Shown piece by piece: positions 27,200-35,370 of a DNA stretch of 54,299 bases. How positions within the stretch are numbered: the first letter of the stretch is position 1; every line of letters starts with the position of its first letter. Under the pieces are notes generated by a model that ran no database searches, had not been told where the DNA came from, and saw only the letters and a list, made by a program, of their open reading frames with translations. A program made the position numbers and the translations under genes. The DNA is from Frankia sp. RB7 (GTDB taxonomy: Bacteria > Pseudomonadota > Alphaproteobacteria > Rhizobiales > Xanthobacteraceae): assembly GCA_030403585.1 (NCBI GenBank), contig JAUEPE010000044.1:1-54299 (forward strand), given 5' to 3'.

Positions 27200-29179
27200 C
27201 TAGAACTCAGCGTGCAGGCGGCCCGAGAAGATCGAGACCGGGCCGCGGTCTGCGTTGTAGGCGGGATTGACCACGAGCTGATAATCGGCGGTCAGCGTCA
27301 CGCCCTTGATCACCGAATAGGCGTAGTAGGCCTCGAGGATGCGTTCGGTGCGATAATTGAGCTGGCCGTCACCGATCAGGAGGCCCGTGCCGCCGGCGGC
27401 GAGGAAGTCGCGATGCGCGGCCGACAGGCCGTTGATGGCGCCGCCGATGCCGACTGTGTCATCCGGGCGTCCCCAGTGGCTGCCCTTGATCGACAGGCCG
27501 CCCGACAGGCTGCGGTCGATGTCGGTGAAGGACAGGATCTGGTTCTGGCCGTCGTTCCAGCTTGCGCGCGCAAACAGTCCGACGTCGTTGACGATCTGCT
27601 GCTCGAGGTTGACGTAGAAGCCGTATTTGAGCCGGGTGCGCTGGGTCGCGTTGACGATGTCGTTGATGTCGAGTGCCAGATTCGCCGCGGCCAGGTCCAC
27701 CACTTGCTGGTAGTTGGCGGTGTTGCCGCTGTTGGCGAAGACGCCGACGCGCAATTTGCCGGGCTGATCGAAGATCGAATGACGCTCCTCGAACTCGAGC
27801 ACCGAACCGCCGGTCTTGAAGGTGAGCACGTCGCTGTTGGGCGACGCCGGCACTTGGAACAGGCCGGCACGGATCGCCCAATCCTTGCGGTTGAGCTCGA
27901 CCACGGCGCCGCGGGTATAGCCGGGCAGGTCGGCGGGGAAGTCATATGCGGCTGACGCCCACATCGCCCAGTTCATGAAGTCGGCACGCGGGTCTTTAGC
28001 GTATGAATTGCCGTCGAAGAAGTCGCCGACGGCGAAGCGGCCGACGATCAGCGTGACACGATCGATGTCGCGCTTGCCGGCAAGCTGGTTCGGCGCGTCT
28101 TCGACCGCTTCCTGCTCGCCGCCGAGTCCGAATGTCTGCTTGAGGTAGTAGCGCTGCGCGCGGATTTTGGGGAACGGCGCCCCGGCCTTCTGCGCTTCGC
28201 CGTTGGAAAAACCGGCCAGTCCGAGCGTGCCGTTGATACCAAAACCCTGCGCCAGCTCGGGATTGAAATAGAACTCGCCGCCGTCCCAGAGCCGCGCGCC
28301 CAGAAATGCCGTGGTCGTCCATGTCGCCTGGAACTGGCCGCCACCAGGAAGACTCTGCGGGCTCGCATAGGGCGAATGGATCGGCCCATAGCCTTGCGGC
28401 AGCACGGTGGTCTGGGCATGGACGTTCCAGTCGTCGGATTCAGGCAGCTTGGTCTTGCCGCCGACCACCGGCATCCACGGCGTGTCGCCGAACTGGTAGT
28501 TCAGGCCGAGCTTGAACAGATGAATGCGTGGATCGACGTTGACGCTGCCGAGGCCAAAGCCGCTGAGATCGTAAGTCTTGCGGGAGAGATCGACATATTC
28601 GTACTCGGCCTTCGCGGTCCAATTGCCGCTGACTGCGTATTCGAGGCCGAAGCCCGCAGTCCATCCAGTCTGGTAATGGCCAACCGGGAACAACTCGCTG
28701 ACGCCATCTGTATCGTTGACGTTGATGCGCGTGTGGCCCCATGCGGCGCCGCCGGTGACATAAGGCATGAATCTGTCGAAGGCATAACCGATGCGGCCGC
28801 GCACGGTGCCAATGTAGTCGATCGTCGTGTGGAAGGGGGCCGGTGAGTGTGCGAGCGCCGGACCGTCAGTCGGACCCGTGAACGTCGCATCCGCTTCGAC
28901 GCCGAGCACGACGCGGTTTGCGAACTGGCGATTGTAGCCAAGCTGATAGCCTCCGGTGAGCCCGGTCGCGCTGTGGGGCAGGACGACGCCCTGCTCAGGA
29001 ATGGGATTGGTGCCGGGTCCGAAACCCGCATCGCCATAGCCGAAATGGCCGCCGACATAGAAGCCGGTCCAGTCGTAGACGGTTCTCGCTGCGCGCAACC
29101 TTGACGGCAGATCATCCGCACGCGCATGAGGACACCCGAGGCTCGTGAGGACGCTTCCAATCGTAACAAATCGCTTCAT
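27200..29179 (-). CDS. Outer-membrane protein: Omp25-like barrel fused to OprB-type porin
   Basis: A 659-residue outer-membrane protein with a signal peptide (about 1-21, ending HARA). Residues about 35-235 form an Omp25/Omp31-like eight-strand barrel (WTGFYVGGHFGYGDAGFG, later VGVGLEYAVSGNWTAKAEYEYVDL-like strands). Residues about 260-659 form an OprB-type carbohydrate-selective porin with alternating aromatic strands and the ending VSIFSGRLHAEF. GGAGG lies six bases before the ATG. It is the first gene of an operon with the fused permease and the ATPase. It probably admits the substrate across the outer membrane. The long double architecture is known from Bradyrhizobium relatives. Confidence 0.88.
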   Translation of the reverse strand: MKRFVTIGSVLTSLGCPHARADDLPSRLRAARTVYDWTGFYVGGHFGYGDAGFGPGTNPIPEQGVVLPHSATGLTGGYQLGYNRQFANRVVLGVEADATFTGPTDGPALAHSPAPFHTTIDYIGTVRGRIGYAFDRFMPYVTGGAAWGHTRINVNDTDGVSELFPVGHYQTGWTAGFGLEYAVSGNWTAKAEYEYVDLSRKTYDLSGFGLGSVNVDPRIHLFKLGLNYQFGDTPWMPVVGGKTKLPESDDWNVHAQTTVLPQGYGPIHSPYASPQSLPGGGQFQATWTTTAFLGARLWDGGEFYFNPELAQGFGINGTLGLAGFSNGEAQKAGAPFPKIRAQRYYLKQTFGLGGEQEAVEDAPNQLAGKRDIDRVTLIVGRFAVGDFFDGNSYAKDPRADFMNWAMWASAAYDFPADLPGYTRGAVVELNRKDWAIRAGLFQVPASPNSDVLTFKTGGSVLEFEERHSIFDQPGKLRVGVFANSGNTANYQQVVDLAAANLALDINDIVNATQRTRLKYGFYVNLEQQIVNDVGLFARASWNDGQNQILSFTDIDRSLSGGLSIKGSHWGRPDDTVGIGGAINGLSAAHRDFLAAGGTGLLIGDGQLNYRTERILEAYYAYSVIKGVTLTADYQLVVNPAYNADRGPVSIFSGRLHAEF

Positions 29180-30003
29180 TTGATGCCTCCGTGCGCCAGC
29201 GTGCCGCCGATCAGTGCTTTCGTCGTTGTCCTAGAGCGAGCCAGGTGCCCAGTCGCCCCAGCCAGCGTGTCCCAGACAGGACTGTTCGAAGACCTTGTTG
29301 GGAAATCCGGCGCTGACCGTGGAGGACCATGGCGCGGCGCAGAGTTTGGCTGGCCAAGCGAAGGACGACCACCGCCGCCAGGCGCCGCAGTTTTGCGATA
29401 AATGCCTTGCCCATCGGACCCAACATCGGCGACAAGCTTAGGCGCCTGATCCAATCCAGGAAGTCTGAAGTGGCTCAGACACCGACGATTGGCGCCGTAA
29501 TCCTGGCGCCGCGGTCATTTCCTCTGACCAGTGGCAAACCAGTCCATCGTCGTCCCTCCACCAGCGGCACAAAAGCCTCGGGCGGATCGATCGGCCAACG
29601 TTGCGGACGCATAGATTGTCGTTGGCGGGACCACTTGCTCCGCTCGCAAAGCGGCAAAGTCCGCGCAACTGAATTCGTGCGATTACATTCAACATCGCTC
29701 ACCTCCACCTCCGCATGACGCGGCAGGTCAGTGAGCGGAACGAGACCGGCTATCTGCGGTCGTAATTCCCGTCGCTGCCGCCGCTTTCGCGGATGGTTAT
29801 GTTCTGCGGCTGCGTTGCTCTCGGGGAGAGCGCGGCGCCATAGGTGGTACTGCCCATAGCTCTTCGTCTGATTGTGATCCGTCCAGAACGGAATGTTCTG
29901 GACAGTGATTGGCCCAATATGCCTGCGAACGTGCGGAGTCAAGCACATCGTGCTATCCTCCCGGGAGGATAGTTTGTATCCTCCCGGGAGGATAGGAGAC
30001 CCG
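29180..30003. other. Intergenic stretch upstream of porin operon and metal regulator
   Basis: About 820 bases between divergent genes. A minus-strand frame at 29211-29414 gives a very basic 67-residue peptide (MGKAFIAKLRRLAAVVVLRL onward) with no clear ribosome-binding site; I do not count it as a gene. The right end carries the two palindromic operators at 29953-29994. An exporter gene that would normally accompany the regulator is not here. Confidence 0.45.
29953..29994. promoter_or_regulatory. Two identical palindromic operators of the metal-sensing repressor
   Basis: The perfect palindrome TATCCTCCCGGGAGGATA occurs at 29954-29971 and 29977-29994, with centres 23 bp apart. The first extends one more base pair on each side. 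AT-rich ends around a C-run/G-run core are the usual operator type of CsoR/RcnR/DmeR repressors. The second copy runs into the ribosome-binding region (AGGAG) of the repressor gene, so autorepression would be tight. Confidence 0.75.
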
Positions 30004-30270
30004 ATGACAGATCATGCTCACAGTCCGATTGCCCGTCGCCTGAAGCGCGCACACGGCCATCTCCAAACGATTATAGAGATGATTGAACAGGATCGCCCTT
30101 GTGCCCAGATCGCCCAACAATTGCAGGCGGTGGAGGGAGCAATCGAAAGCGCCAAAAAAATGCTGGTTCACGATCATCTCAGTCATAGCCTTGAACGTTC
30201 CTTCCCCGTTGCCGGTCCGAAAGGCAGGGCCGCACTCAAGGAGTTCAAGCTGATGGCGAAATACCTCTGA
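30004..30270 (+). CDS. Metal-sensing repressor, CsoR/RcnR superfamily (NreA/DmeR-like)
   Basis: An 88-residue four-helix DUF156 protein. It has RRLKRAHGHLQTIIEMIEQ, then C33 in RPCAQIAQQL, and H58/H61 in KKMLVHDHLSHSLE. The cysteine-histidine pattern and the K-x-L-x-x-DHLxH block resemble NreA/DmeR-type nickel/cobalt sensors more than copper-sensing CsoR, which would have a second cysteine. Apo-protein binds DNA and metal releases it. Twin palindromes lie directly upstream. Unusually, no metal exporter (dmeF, nreB or rcnA type) is adjacent, so it may be an orphan or act elsewhere. It ends 45 bp before a convergent broken protease gene. Confidence 0.85.
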   Translation: MTDHAHSPIARRLKRAHGHLQTIIEMIEQDRPCAQIAQQLQAVEGAIESAKKMLVHDHLSHSLERSFPVAGPKGRAALKEFKLMAKYL

Positions 30271-30315
30271 GGCTGTTGAATGATCGTTAGGAACGTCTGC
30301 AATGCCCCCGCGGCC

Positions 30316-30958
30316 TCACCAGCTATTTGACGTTACGACGAAGAGGACACTCGCCAGTGAAGTCAGAATTGTCAGCACCGCTGCACCCAGCGCGAACAGA
30401 CGTCTCTCGGTTTGGCCTTGCATCGCACCGCCTGAGATAGCCTCAATTGCAAAGAAGGATCAGTCGTCCGCCGCCCAGCGGAGGTATTGGCAACAGATTG
30501 AACAGGGCAAGAGCCAAGGAGAAGCCGCCAACCAGAAGCGGGATCTCGCTGCCAGCTTCTCCAAGGTGAGGAGGGGCGAATTTGGGATCCCAAGAATTGG
30601 TGACCAACAACAAGGCGCACGCGAACGCTAGGTTCGAGAGCGGCCCGGCGATCAGGATGGCTGCGCGCCGCGGAATCGAGGGGCGACCGATTGAAGGTCG
30701 AGCGTTCAGCCGCTTTGCCGACCTTGTTGGCACGAGAGGCTCGGGTCCGTCACAGAAACCGCACGTGGACTGAATAGGCAGAACCCTGAAGGCCCAGATC
30801 GTGCCGGATCCATCGCAAATTCGACTGATCGTCGGACCCAGTCCAATGGTCTGGGTGACCGCATTGATGCCTAAAGCGTGGGCGGCAAGCAAATGGCCAA
30901 GCTCATGGATGACCAGGGCACCGTATCCGCCGATGACAAGGAAGGGGATCTGCCACAT
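30316..30958 (-). pseudogene. Membrane metalloprotease of the M50 (site-2 protease) family, broken
   Basis: The open frame (30443-30958, 171 residues) has the zinc motif HELGH at 18-22 in a membrane helix and further hydrophobic segments. Its NLLPIPPLGGGRL motif should read LDGG: the third zinc ligand, aspartate, is replaced by glycine at about residue 162. The frame then stops early. Removing one base near 30451-30453 restores LLAIEAISGGAMQ and a last membrane helix LGAAVLTILTSLASVLFVV to a natural end at 30316. Loss of the ligand and the frameshift both point to a dead gene. It starts 12 bp after the flavin reductase stop on the same strand. Confidence 0.7.
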
Positions 30959-30970
30959 GCCGATCGCCCT

Positions 30971-31468
30971 CTATGCGCATCGGTCCTTTTGAAGTGACCA
31001 ATAACGGCCCCTCTGAAAGACGAGGGGGTGGCGGGACTTTCCAGGACCTTCATGGATGGCGAGCACCCGAGAAATGAACAGTTCGTGGTCTCCGCCGTCG
31101 TGTCGGGCATATTGTTCACACTCCAGCGCGACCAGGACGTCAGGAAGGAGTGGAGTACCAAAGTGTCCTTCGATCGCGGATATGTCGTCCCACTTGCCGG
31201 ATTTTGCGCGCGCGAAGCGATCGGACAGATGGCCTTGCTCTTCGCCCAGCACGTTTATCGCGTACCGGCGGCATAGCCGCCATTTCGTCAGGCTCACGGC
31301 CTCGAGATGAATGCTGAAGGCCACGAGGGGAGGAGCCAGTGAGACCGAGTTAAACGAACTCATGGTCATGCCCAGTCGCTCGCCCTCATTTGTCGTCGCA
31401 GTTACAACGATGACGCCAGTCGGGAAGTGGCCAAGCGCATCACGGAACTGTCGATTGTCGAAAGTCAT
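30971..31468 (-). CDS. Flavin reductase of two-component monooxygenase (HpaC-like)
   Basis: A 165-residue flavin-reductase-like protein of the usual HpaC length. It starts FDNRQFRDALGHFPTGVIVVTA and has the flavin-binding GMTMSSFNSVSLAPPLVAFSI. Later blocks are NVLGEEQGHLSDRFA and YARHDGGDHELFISRVLAI, all typical of the split-barrel FMN/FAD reductase family. It reduces flavin with NAD(P)H in the cytoplasm and passes it to the oxygenase component. The partner is the HpaB-type monooxygenase gene 102 bp upstream on the same strand. The two are probably one transcript from the operator-bearing promoter at about 33110. Confidence 0.9.
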   Translation of the reverse strand: MTFDNRQFRDALGHFPTGVIVVTATTNEGERLGMTMSSFNSVSLAPPLVAFSIHLEAVSLTKWRLCRRYAINVLGEEQGHLSDRFARAKSGKWDDISAIEGHFGTPLLPDVLVALECEQYARHDGGDHELFISRVLAIHEGPGKSRHPLVFQRGRYWSLQKDRCA

Positions 31469-31570
31469 GGCAATGTACTCTCTCGGGTCGGCCGCAAGTG
31501 TCTGCGCTTGGCAAGTCTGCTTCGTGTCTCGCCTGGAGTCGCCTGGAGGACACGGCAGGCGAGCCTCCTG

Positions 31571-33085
31571 CTATTCGGCGGGGACCGCGGCCTCGATTGG
31601 CTGGGCGGTATGGCCAGCTGATATGCCCTTCGCTGGCAGATCGTAACTAGCCATCAGCTTGTCGACGGTCTGATCAAGCGATGCCCAGGGTGCGAGCCTC
31701 ATGCTATGGGCCCGAACAAGGAATGGCGGCCCCGCATAGAAGTTCTCATACTGAACGTGGCGCGCACCAAATTCCGAGGCCAGCAAATCCCAAGCCAGCT
31801 TGTAGAGCTTCATCCGGTCCAGCGCGCTCTCATGCTCAGTCGACCAATAGGTCTCGAAGAGAGCATTCATTTGAGCGTTTCCGACGATCGAGATGTCGGC
31901 CGGCATTTGGAAGATCGCGCCGCCCATGAGCTCTCTTACGGTCGCGCAGATCAGCCCGTAATTGTCCTGGCACCAGCTGAGCGCGGCATACATGTAACGC
32001 TGATTGACCACGACATACCCGTCGCCAACGGGCTGATGATCGGCAACCTGGCCTGCTATCAGGCCGGCGATCATAGCCTCCATGGCCGCAAGCTTTCCGA
32101 GCGTCTCTTGAACGGCCGGAATCCCGCGGACGCCTGCAGACCTCGCGATCTTGTTTGCAAGTCCGACGATCAGTTGAAGTTTTGCCCAGAAGCGAACATT
32201 CGATTGATGGTTTCCAAAATAGTGGCCACCTGTTTCCATATAGATCGCACGGCTGAGGTCGACGTTTCCAATCGTGAAGACCCGTGACCACGGAACCTTC
32301 ACGTTGTCACAGACGAGCATGCAATCGCTCTCGTCGAAGCGAGAGGAGAGGGGGTAGTCGAATGCGTTCGGTGCAGCCTGCTCCATCGATCGTCGTGACC
32401 AAAGCGATAATCCGGGCGTATTTGCGGGCACCGCACAGGTCACGGCTTCCTTGATCCGGTCAGGCGCCAGCGGGGTCAGATTGCCGATCCAGATCTCGTC
32501 GCAGAACGCGCCTCCGGTCGCGAGCGTCTTCATGCCGTGGAGGGTGATTCCTTCATCATCGGTGGCCGAAACGTGAAGTGCCGGTGACTTGAAGAACGAC
32601 GAGCCGGCATCGGATGAGTAGTTGCGCGCTCCCTGCGGAGGGTGGGTCGCGTAGCTGACGTAGAGATCGTTGTCCCGGATGTAAGTGTAATAGTCGAGGA
32701 GGTTCTGTCTGAAGCCGTAGTTCGGGACGTCGAACACCTCCGGCCGACAGGTCATGCCGGTGATGAAAGAGCCGACGTGGTCTGGAGATCGGCCGAACAG
32801 TCCGTAACTGGCGTCGGCCCACGCTTTGTGCCCGGCCATGCGGAATTCGAGGTCTTCGCGGGTACGCGGCCGCTTGAAATAAAAGCTATGACGCTGGCCG
32901 TCCTTCGAGAAGGACAATCTGCCGGAATGCTCCGGATCGCATTTCAGATCGAACAGGCGCGCGAAGCTTTGTGCCGAATTGCGGAAGGCGGGATGGATGG
33001 TCACGTCATCAACGAGGTGTGCACCGATGTAAATCTTGCGACCGTCTCTCAGCGAGCGAAGGTAATTGGCGCCGGTACGAAGCAT
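31571..33085 (-). CDS. Flavin-dependent monooxygenase, 4-hydroxyphenylacetate 3-hydroxylase (HpaB/PvcC) family
   Basis: A 504-residue oxygenase of the HpaB/PvcC family, full length. The N-terminal domain starts MLRTGANYLRSLRDGRKIYI. The middle contains CRPEVFDVPNYGFRQNLLDYY and THPPQGARNYSSDAG, and the flavin-site region contains LHGMKTLATGGAFCDEIW. The C-terminal helical part has QYENFYAG. Such enzymes use reduced FAD and O2 to hydroxylate phenols and related rings, and some family members oxygenate or open N-heterocycles. True 4-hydroxyphenylacetate metabolism is unlikely, because no homoprotocatechuate cleavage genes are nearby and the companions are amide and imide hydrolases. A palindromic MarR-type site lies 16 bp before the start codon. 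Confidence 0.9.
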   Translation of the reverse strand: MLRTGANYLRSLRDGRKIYIGAHLVDDVTIHPAFRNSAQSFARLFDLKCDPEHSGRLSFSKDGQRHSFYFKRPRTREDLEFRMAGHKAWADASYGLFGRSPDHVGSFITGMTCRPEVFDVPNYGFRQNLLDYYTYIRDNDLYVSYATHPPQGARNYSSDAGSSFFKSPALHVSATDDEGITLHGMKTLATGGAFCDEIWIGNLTPLAPDRIKEAVTCAVPANTPGLSLWSRRSMEQAAPNAFDYPLSSRFDESDCMLVCDNVKVPWSRVFTIGNVDLSRAIYMETGGHYFGNHQSNVRFWAKLQLIVGLANKIARSAGVRGIPAVQETLGKLAAMEAMIAGLIAGQVADHQPVGDGYVVVNQRYMYAALSWCQDNYGLICATVRELMGGAIFQMPADISIVGNAQMNALFETYWSTEHESALDRMKLYKLAWDLLASEFGARHVQYENFYAGPPFLVRAHSMRLAPWASLDQTVDKLMASYDLPAKGISAGHTAQPIEAAVPAE

Positions 33086-33101
33086 TTCGATATCTCCAAG
33101 A

Positions 33102-33118
33102 TTAGTTAGCTAAACTAA
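33102..33118. promoter_or_regulatory. Palindromic operator upstream of the monooxygenase gene
   Basis: TTAGTTAGCTAAACTAA has perfect 6-bp arms TTAGTT/AACTAA around AGCTA, and is followed by ATAA. It sits 16 bp before the monooxygenase start. Related sequences at 35307-35323 and 42101-42117 lie in front of the other units of the cluster. It fits a MarR dimer site; the likely binder is the MarR gene at 33161-33799. Confidence 0.65.
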
Positions 33119-33160
33119 ATAAATGTATGGGGCTGTGGAGTCAAGCCGGCATCCTGGAGA

Positions 33161-33799
33161 TTATCGAGCTGCTGCCCGTCGGCGACGCTTGGGTGCCTGG
33201 CGTAGTGCAGCTTCTCGTTGGTCTGAGGCGACTTCGTTCAACACCGAAATCGCGCTCTCGGCACGAGAAATCAAGACGCTCAGCTCGTTGGAGTAGGTGA
33301 GGGCGCTATTGCTATCGAGATGACCGTAGAGCGCGTCGTTGACTATTTGCTGTACAGGCGCGATTGCCGACAGCGATGACACGCCCTTATCGGTGAGTTC
33401 GAGAAAGCTGACGCGCCTGTCATCTGGATTGACGATCTTGGCCAGATAACCCTGCTCGACCAGGTCGGCGATCTCAACGCTCGCATAGGCGTCCGTCACG
33501 TGCATCTCGCGCGCTATCGATCTGACGGTCCATTGCTGCTGATCAGTCAGACGACCCACGGCCTGCATGAGTACATATTGAAAGGTGGAAAGGCCGATCA
33601 GCGAGGCGAATCCGCTGCGAACGGTCTCGAGCATGCTCGTAAGCACGAAATGCTGATGGGTGATCCTCCGCACCAGCATGTCTGTCCCATCGACCATGAG
33701 GGCGGCGCGAGAAATCGTTGGCGGCAGCTTGGGAGCGCGGGGCCGGGTGACTGCGGCACCCAGCTTGGCCTTCGTCACGCGCTCCCTCGACTTTGTCAT
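33161..33799 (-). CDS. MarR-family transcriptional regulator
   Basis: A 212-residue regulator with a winged helix-turn-helix at about residues 75-145. It shows TVRSIAREMHVTDAYASVEI as the HTH and the wing VNPDDRRVSFLELTDKG. Helical dimerisation regions lie on both sides, and the protein ends in a basic tail (KRRRRAAAR). I choose the ATG at 33799, preceded by GGAGGA; an upstream start at 33856 would overlap the racemase-like gene. It lies in line between the racemase-like gene and the monooxygenase. MarR proteins usually repress catabolic genes until an aromatic ligand binds. The three related palindromes in the cluster are the likely operators. Confidence 0.88.
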   Translation of the reverse strand: MTKSRERVTKAKLGAAVTRPRAPKLPPTISRAALMVDGTDMLVRRITHQHFVLTSMLETVRSGFASLIGLSTFQYVLMQAVGRLTDQQQWTVRSIAREMHVTDAYASVEIADLVEQGYLAKIVNPDDRRVSFLELTDKGVSSLSAIAPVQQIVNDALYGHLDSNSALTYSNELSVLISRAESAISVLNEVASDQREAALRQAPKRRRRAAAR

Positions 33800-33836
33800 C
33801 TCAACTGTTCCTCCGACGGGCGCCGCGTCCGAATCG

Positions 33837-34601
33837 CTATCGTGCCACCCGCGCATGCCAATCCTCGATTAGCATGCTTTGACCCAACCCGACAGGGAGC
33901 GCAGCTTTGTGGCCAATCGCCTTGAGGACCGCCCAGCCGAGGCAAAGATTGGAAGAGAGCACCGGCTTGCCCGTGGCGCGGGCGATGTCCGGTATGGCTC
34001 GCAGGGTCGGTGCACCGGTTCCGGTCAGGACGATCGCGTCGGCCGAGCGCCAGTCCAGGCGCAGAACCGCTTCGACGACTTTGGAGGTACGAAGCCTATA
34101 TATGTTAAGCGTGTCACTGGAGCCGAGGTCAATTCCCCCTTTCGCCGAAAGCTCAAAGCCAGCCTGCGACCAGAATGAGAATGACGCCTCTTGCAGCCAG
34201 GCCGGATAGGGGCCGAAAAGGGCAATGCGTTGCGCCCCGAGCTCGGCAAGAGCAAGTTCGATGGCCTCGGCCGAGGATAGGATGGGGTAGCCGAATAGCC
34301 GCGAGAGCTGCTCGAATTTGCGACTGACTTCGTCATGGCCGAGCAAATAAGTTGTCGCCGTACAGGCGAAACCAAGAGCCCCGAGCTTGATTGCGCCAAA
34401 ACCCTCCAGGCTCTCTCCCAGATTGAACAAATAGTCCGAAAACCTCTTCCGGGCATCGACCGGATCGCCGCGAAGCCGGGTGGTGAGGCTGAGCACGTCC
34501 GGCGGCATGAGCGCGGCCATTTCCGGCTCCACTGTCGGATTCGATTGCGGCGGAGCGAAACCCACGATCCCGCCGGATCCGTACTCAAAATCATTGGACA
34601 T
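33837..34601 (-). CDS. Asp/Glu-racemase-superfamily enzyme (maleate isomerase/arylmalonate decarboxylase-like)
   Basis: A 254-residue cytoplasmic enzyme starting MSNDFEYGSGGIVGFAPPQSN. It has the superfamily blocks GALGFACTATTYLLG with C80, RIALFGPYPAW, and the C-terminal PVLSSNLCLGWAVLKAIG. In maleate isomerase and the racemases a second catalytic cysteine lies in a block like VLSCT. Here that block reads AIVLTGTGAPTL without cysteine. A one-cysteine active site suggests isomerase chemistry of a different kind, or a decarboxylase or hydrolase. C220 near the end is probably not equivalent. The start overlaps the amidase gene by 11 bases. Next to an amidase it could act on a maleate- or malonate-like acid. 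Confidence 0.8.
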   Translation of the reverse strand: MSNDFEYGSGGIVGFAPPQSNPTVEPEMAALMPPDVLSLTTRLRGDPVDARKRFSDYLFNLGESLEGFGAIKLGALGFACTATTYLLGHDEVSRKFEQLSRLFGYPILSSAEAIELALAELGAQRIALFGPYPAWLQEASFSFWSQAGFELSAKGGIDLGSSDTLNIYRLRTSKVVEAVLRLDWRSADAIVLTGTGAPTLRAIPDIARATGKPVLSSNLCLGWAVLKAIGHKAALPVGLGQSMLIEDWHARVAR

Positions 34602-35286
34602 CGTCGCGCTCCGCCAGTTTCTCGAGGGATGTAAGCAGATCGCTGGTTGGAAGAACGTCTGCATATTTCTGGGCCATGTCGAACAGATTCACGCCGTGAG
34701 CAATCGAGCTGCGGTCGTAGACGCACTCCTGCGGCACAGCCACGTGAAAATTGTAGGAGAAGGCGTCAACTACGCTAGCGCGGACGCAGCCTGACGTCGT
34801 GCAACCCGTCATGATGAGGCTGTCGACCTTGAGATCCACGAGATGGCTCACCAGGGTGGTGCCAAAGAAGGCGCTGGGATGCTTCTTCGGTATCAGTATG
34901 TCGCCATCGATCGGTGCGACTTCCCGCACGAAGCGGTACCCGACGGGCGGAATCGTCATGATCGAGGGCACTTTTGCCGCAAGCCGGCCGCCGTCCTCTC
35001 GGACTTTTGGAGCGACATGTGGAAAGAGGACCGGCCAGCGCTTCCTTCTAAATAGCTCAAGCACCTTGCTGATATGCGGCACAGCCTGCCACGCGACCTC
35101 GCCGCATGACGTCGGATATTCCTCGACCGCTTGCCAAAACGGCAGCGGCAAGGAGCCGGTTGTTCGATATTGCACGTCGATAATGAGAAGTGCAGGCCTG
35201 CGCCCCATGCCCGCCGAGCGGCCGAATCCGGCCGCATCGTAAGCTCTTCGATCTTCGTCGGTGATGATGCCGTCCCACGGTCGCAT
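34591..35286 (-). CDS. Isochorismatase-type cysteine hydrolase (N-carbamoylsarcosine amidase / maleamate amidase-like)
   Basis: A 231-residue amidohydrolase of the isochorismatase fold. The catalytic triad is visible: D37 in ALLIIDVQYR, the lysine K134 or K135 in LIPKKHPSAFFGT, and nucleophile C167 in TGCTTSGCVRASV. The cis-peptide motif before the cysteine is also present. Relatives hydrolyse N-carbamoylsarcosine, maleamate, nicotinamide or other amides to acid plus ammonia. AGAGGAGA lies upstream of the ATG. It is divergent from the NodB/PuuE-type gene, with an operator-like palindrome between them, and coupled to the racemase-like gene. The pair recalls maleamate amidase and maleate isomerase of nicotinate breakdown, but the ring-cleavage genes of that pathway are absent. 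Confidence 0.85.
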   Translation of the reverse strand: MRPWDGIITDEDRRAYDAAGFGRSAGMGRRPALLIIDVQYRTTGSLPLPFWQAVEEYPTSCGEVAWQAVPHISKVLELFRRKRWPVLFPHVAPKVREDGGRLAAKVPSIMTIPPVGYRFVREVAPIDGDILIPKKHPSAFFGTTLVSHLVDLKVDSLIMTGCTTSGCVRASVVDAFSYNFHVAVPQECVYDRSSIAHGVNLFDMAQKYADVLPTSDLLTSLEKLAERDDVQ

Positions 35287-35306
35287 GCCAGGTCTCCTCT
35301 TAAAAA

Positions 35307-35323
35307 TTAGTTTGCCAAATTAA
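35307..35323. promoter_or_regulatory. Operator-like palindrome between divergent hydrolase genes
   Basis: TTAGTTTGCCAAATTAA matches the site at 33102 in both arms with one mismatch, and is also followed by ATA. It lies 21 bp from the amidase start and 47 bp from the NodB/PuuE-type start, so one site could control both directions. Confidence 0.6.
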
Positions 35324-35370
35324 ATATCGTCGAGTAGCGTCCCGGTCAATAGAGGAAGCGAGGAGGGCCC

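Noticed and set aside
27089..27955. 288-residue plus-strand frame opposite the porin
   Set aside because: It is Val/Ala/Gly-rich as expected for an antisense frame, and the porin is well supported.
30971..33085. Reading the hydroxylase and reductase as the hpaBC pair of 4-hydroxyphenylacetate degradation
   Set aside because: No homoprotocatechuate dioxygenase or later hpa genes are present and the neighbours are amide and imide hydrolases, so a different substrate is more likely.
33837..35286. Calling the pair nicE/nicF of nicotinate degradation
   Set aside because: nicX, nicD and nicC are missing, and the isomerase-like protein lacks the second catalytic cysteine.
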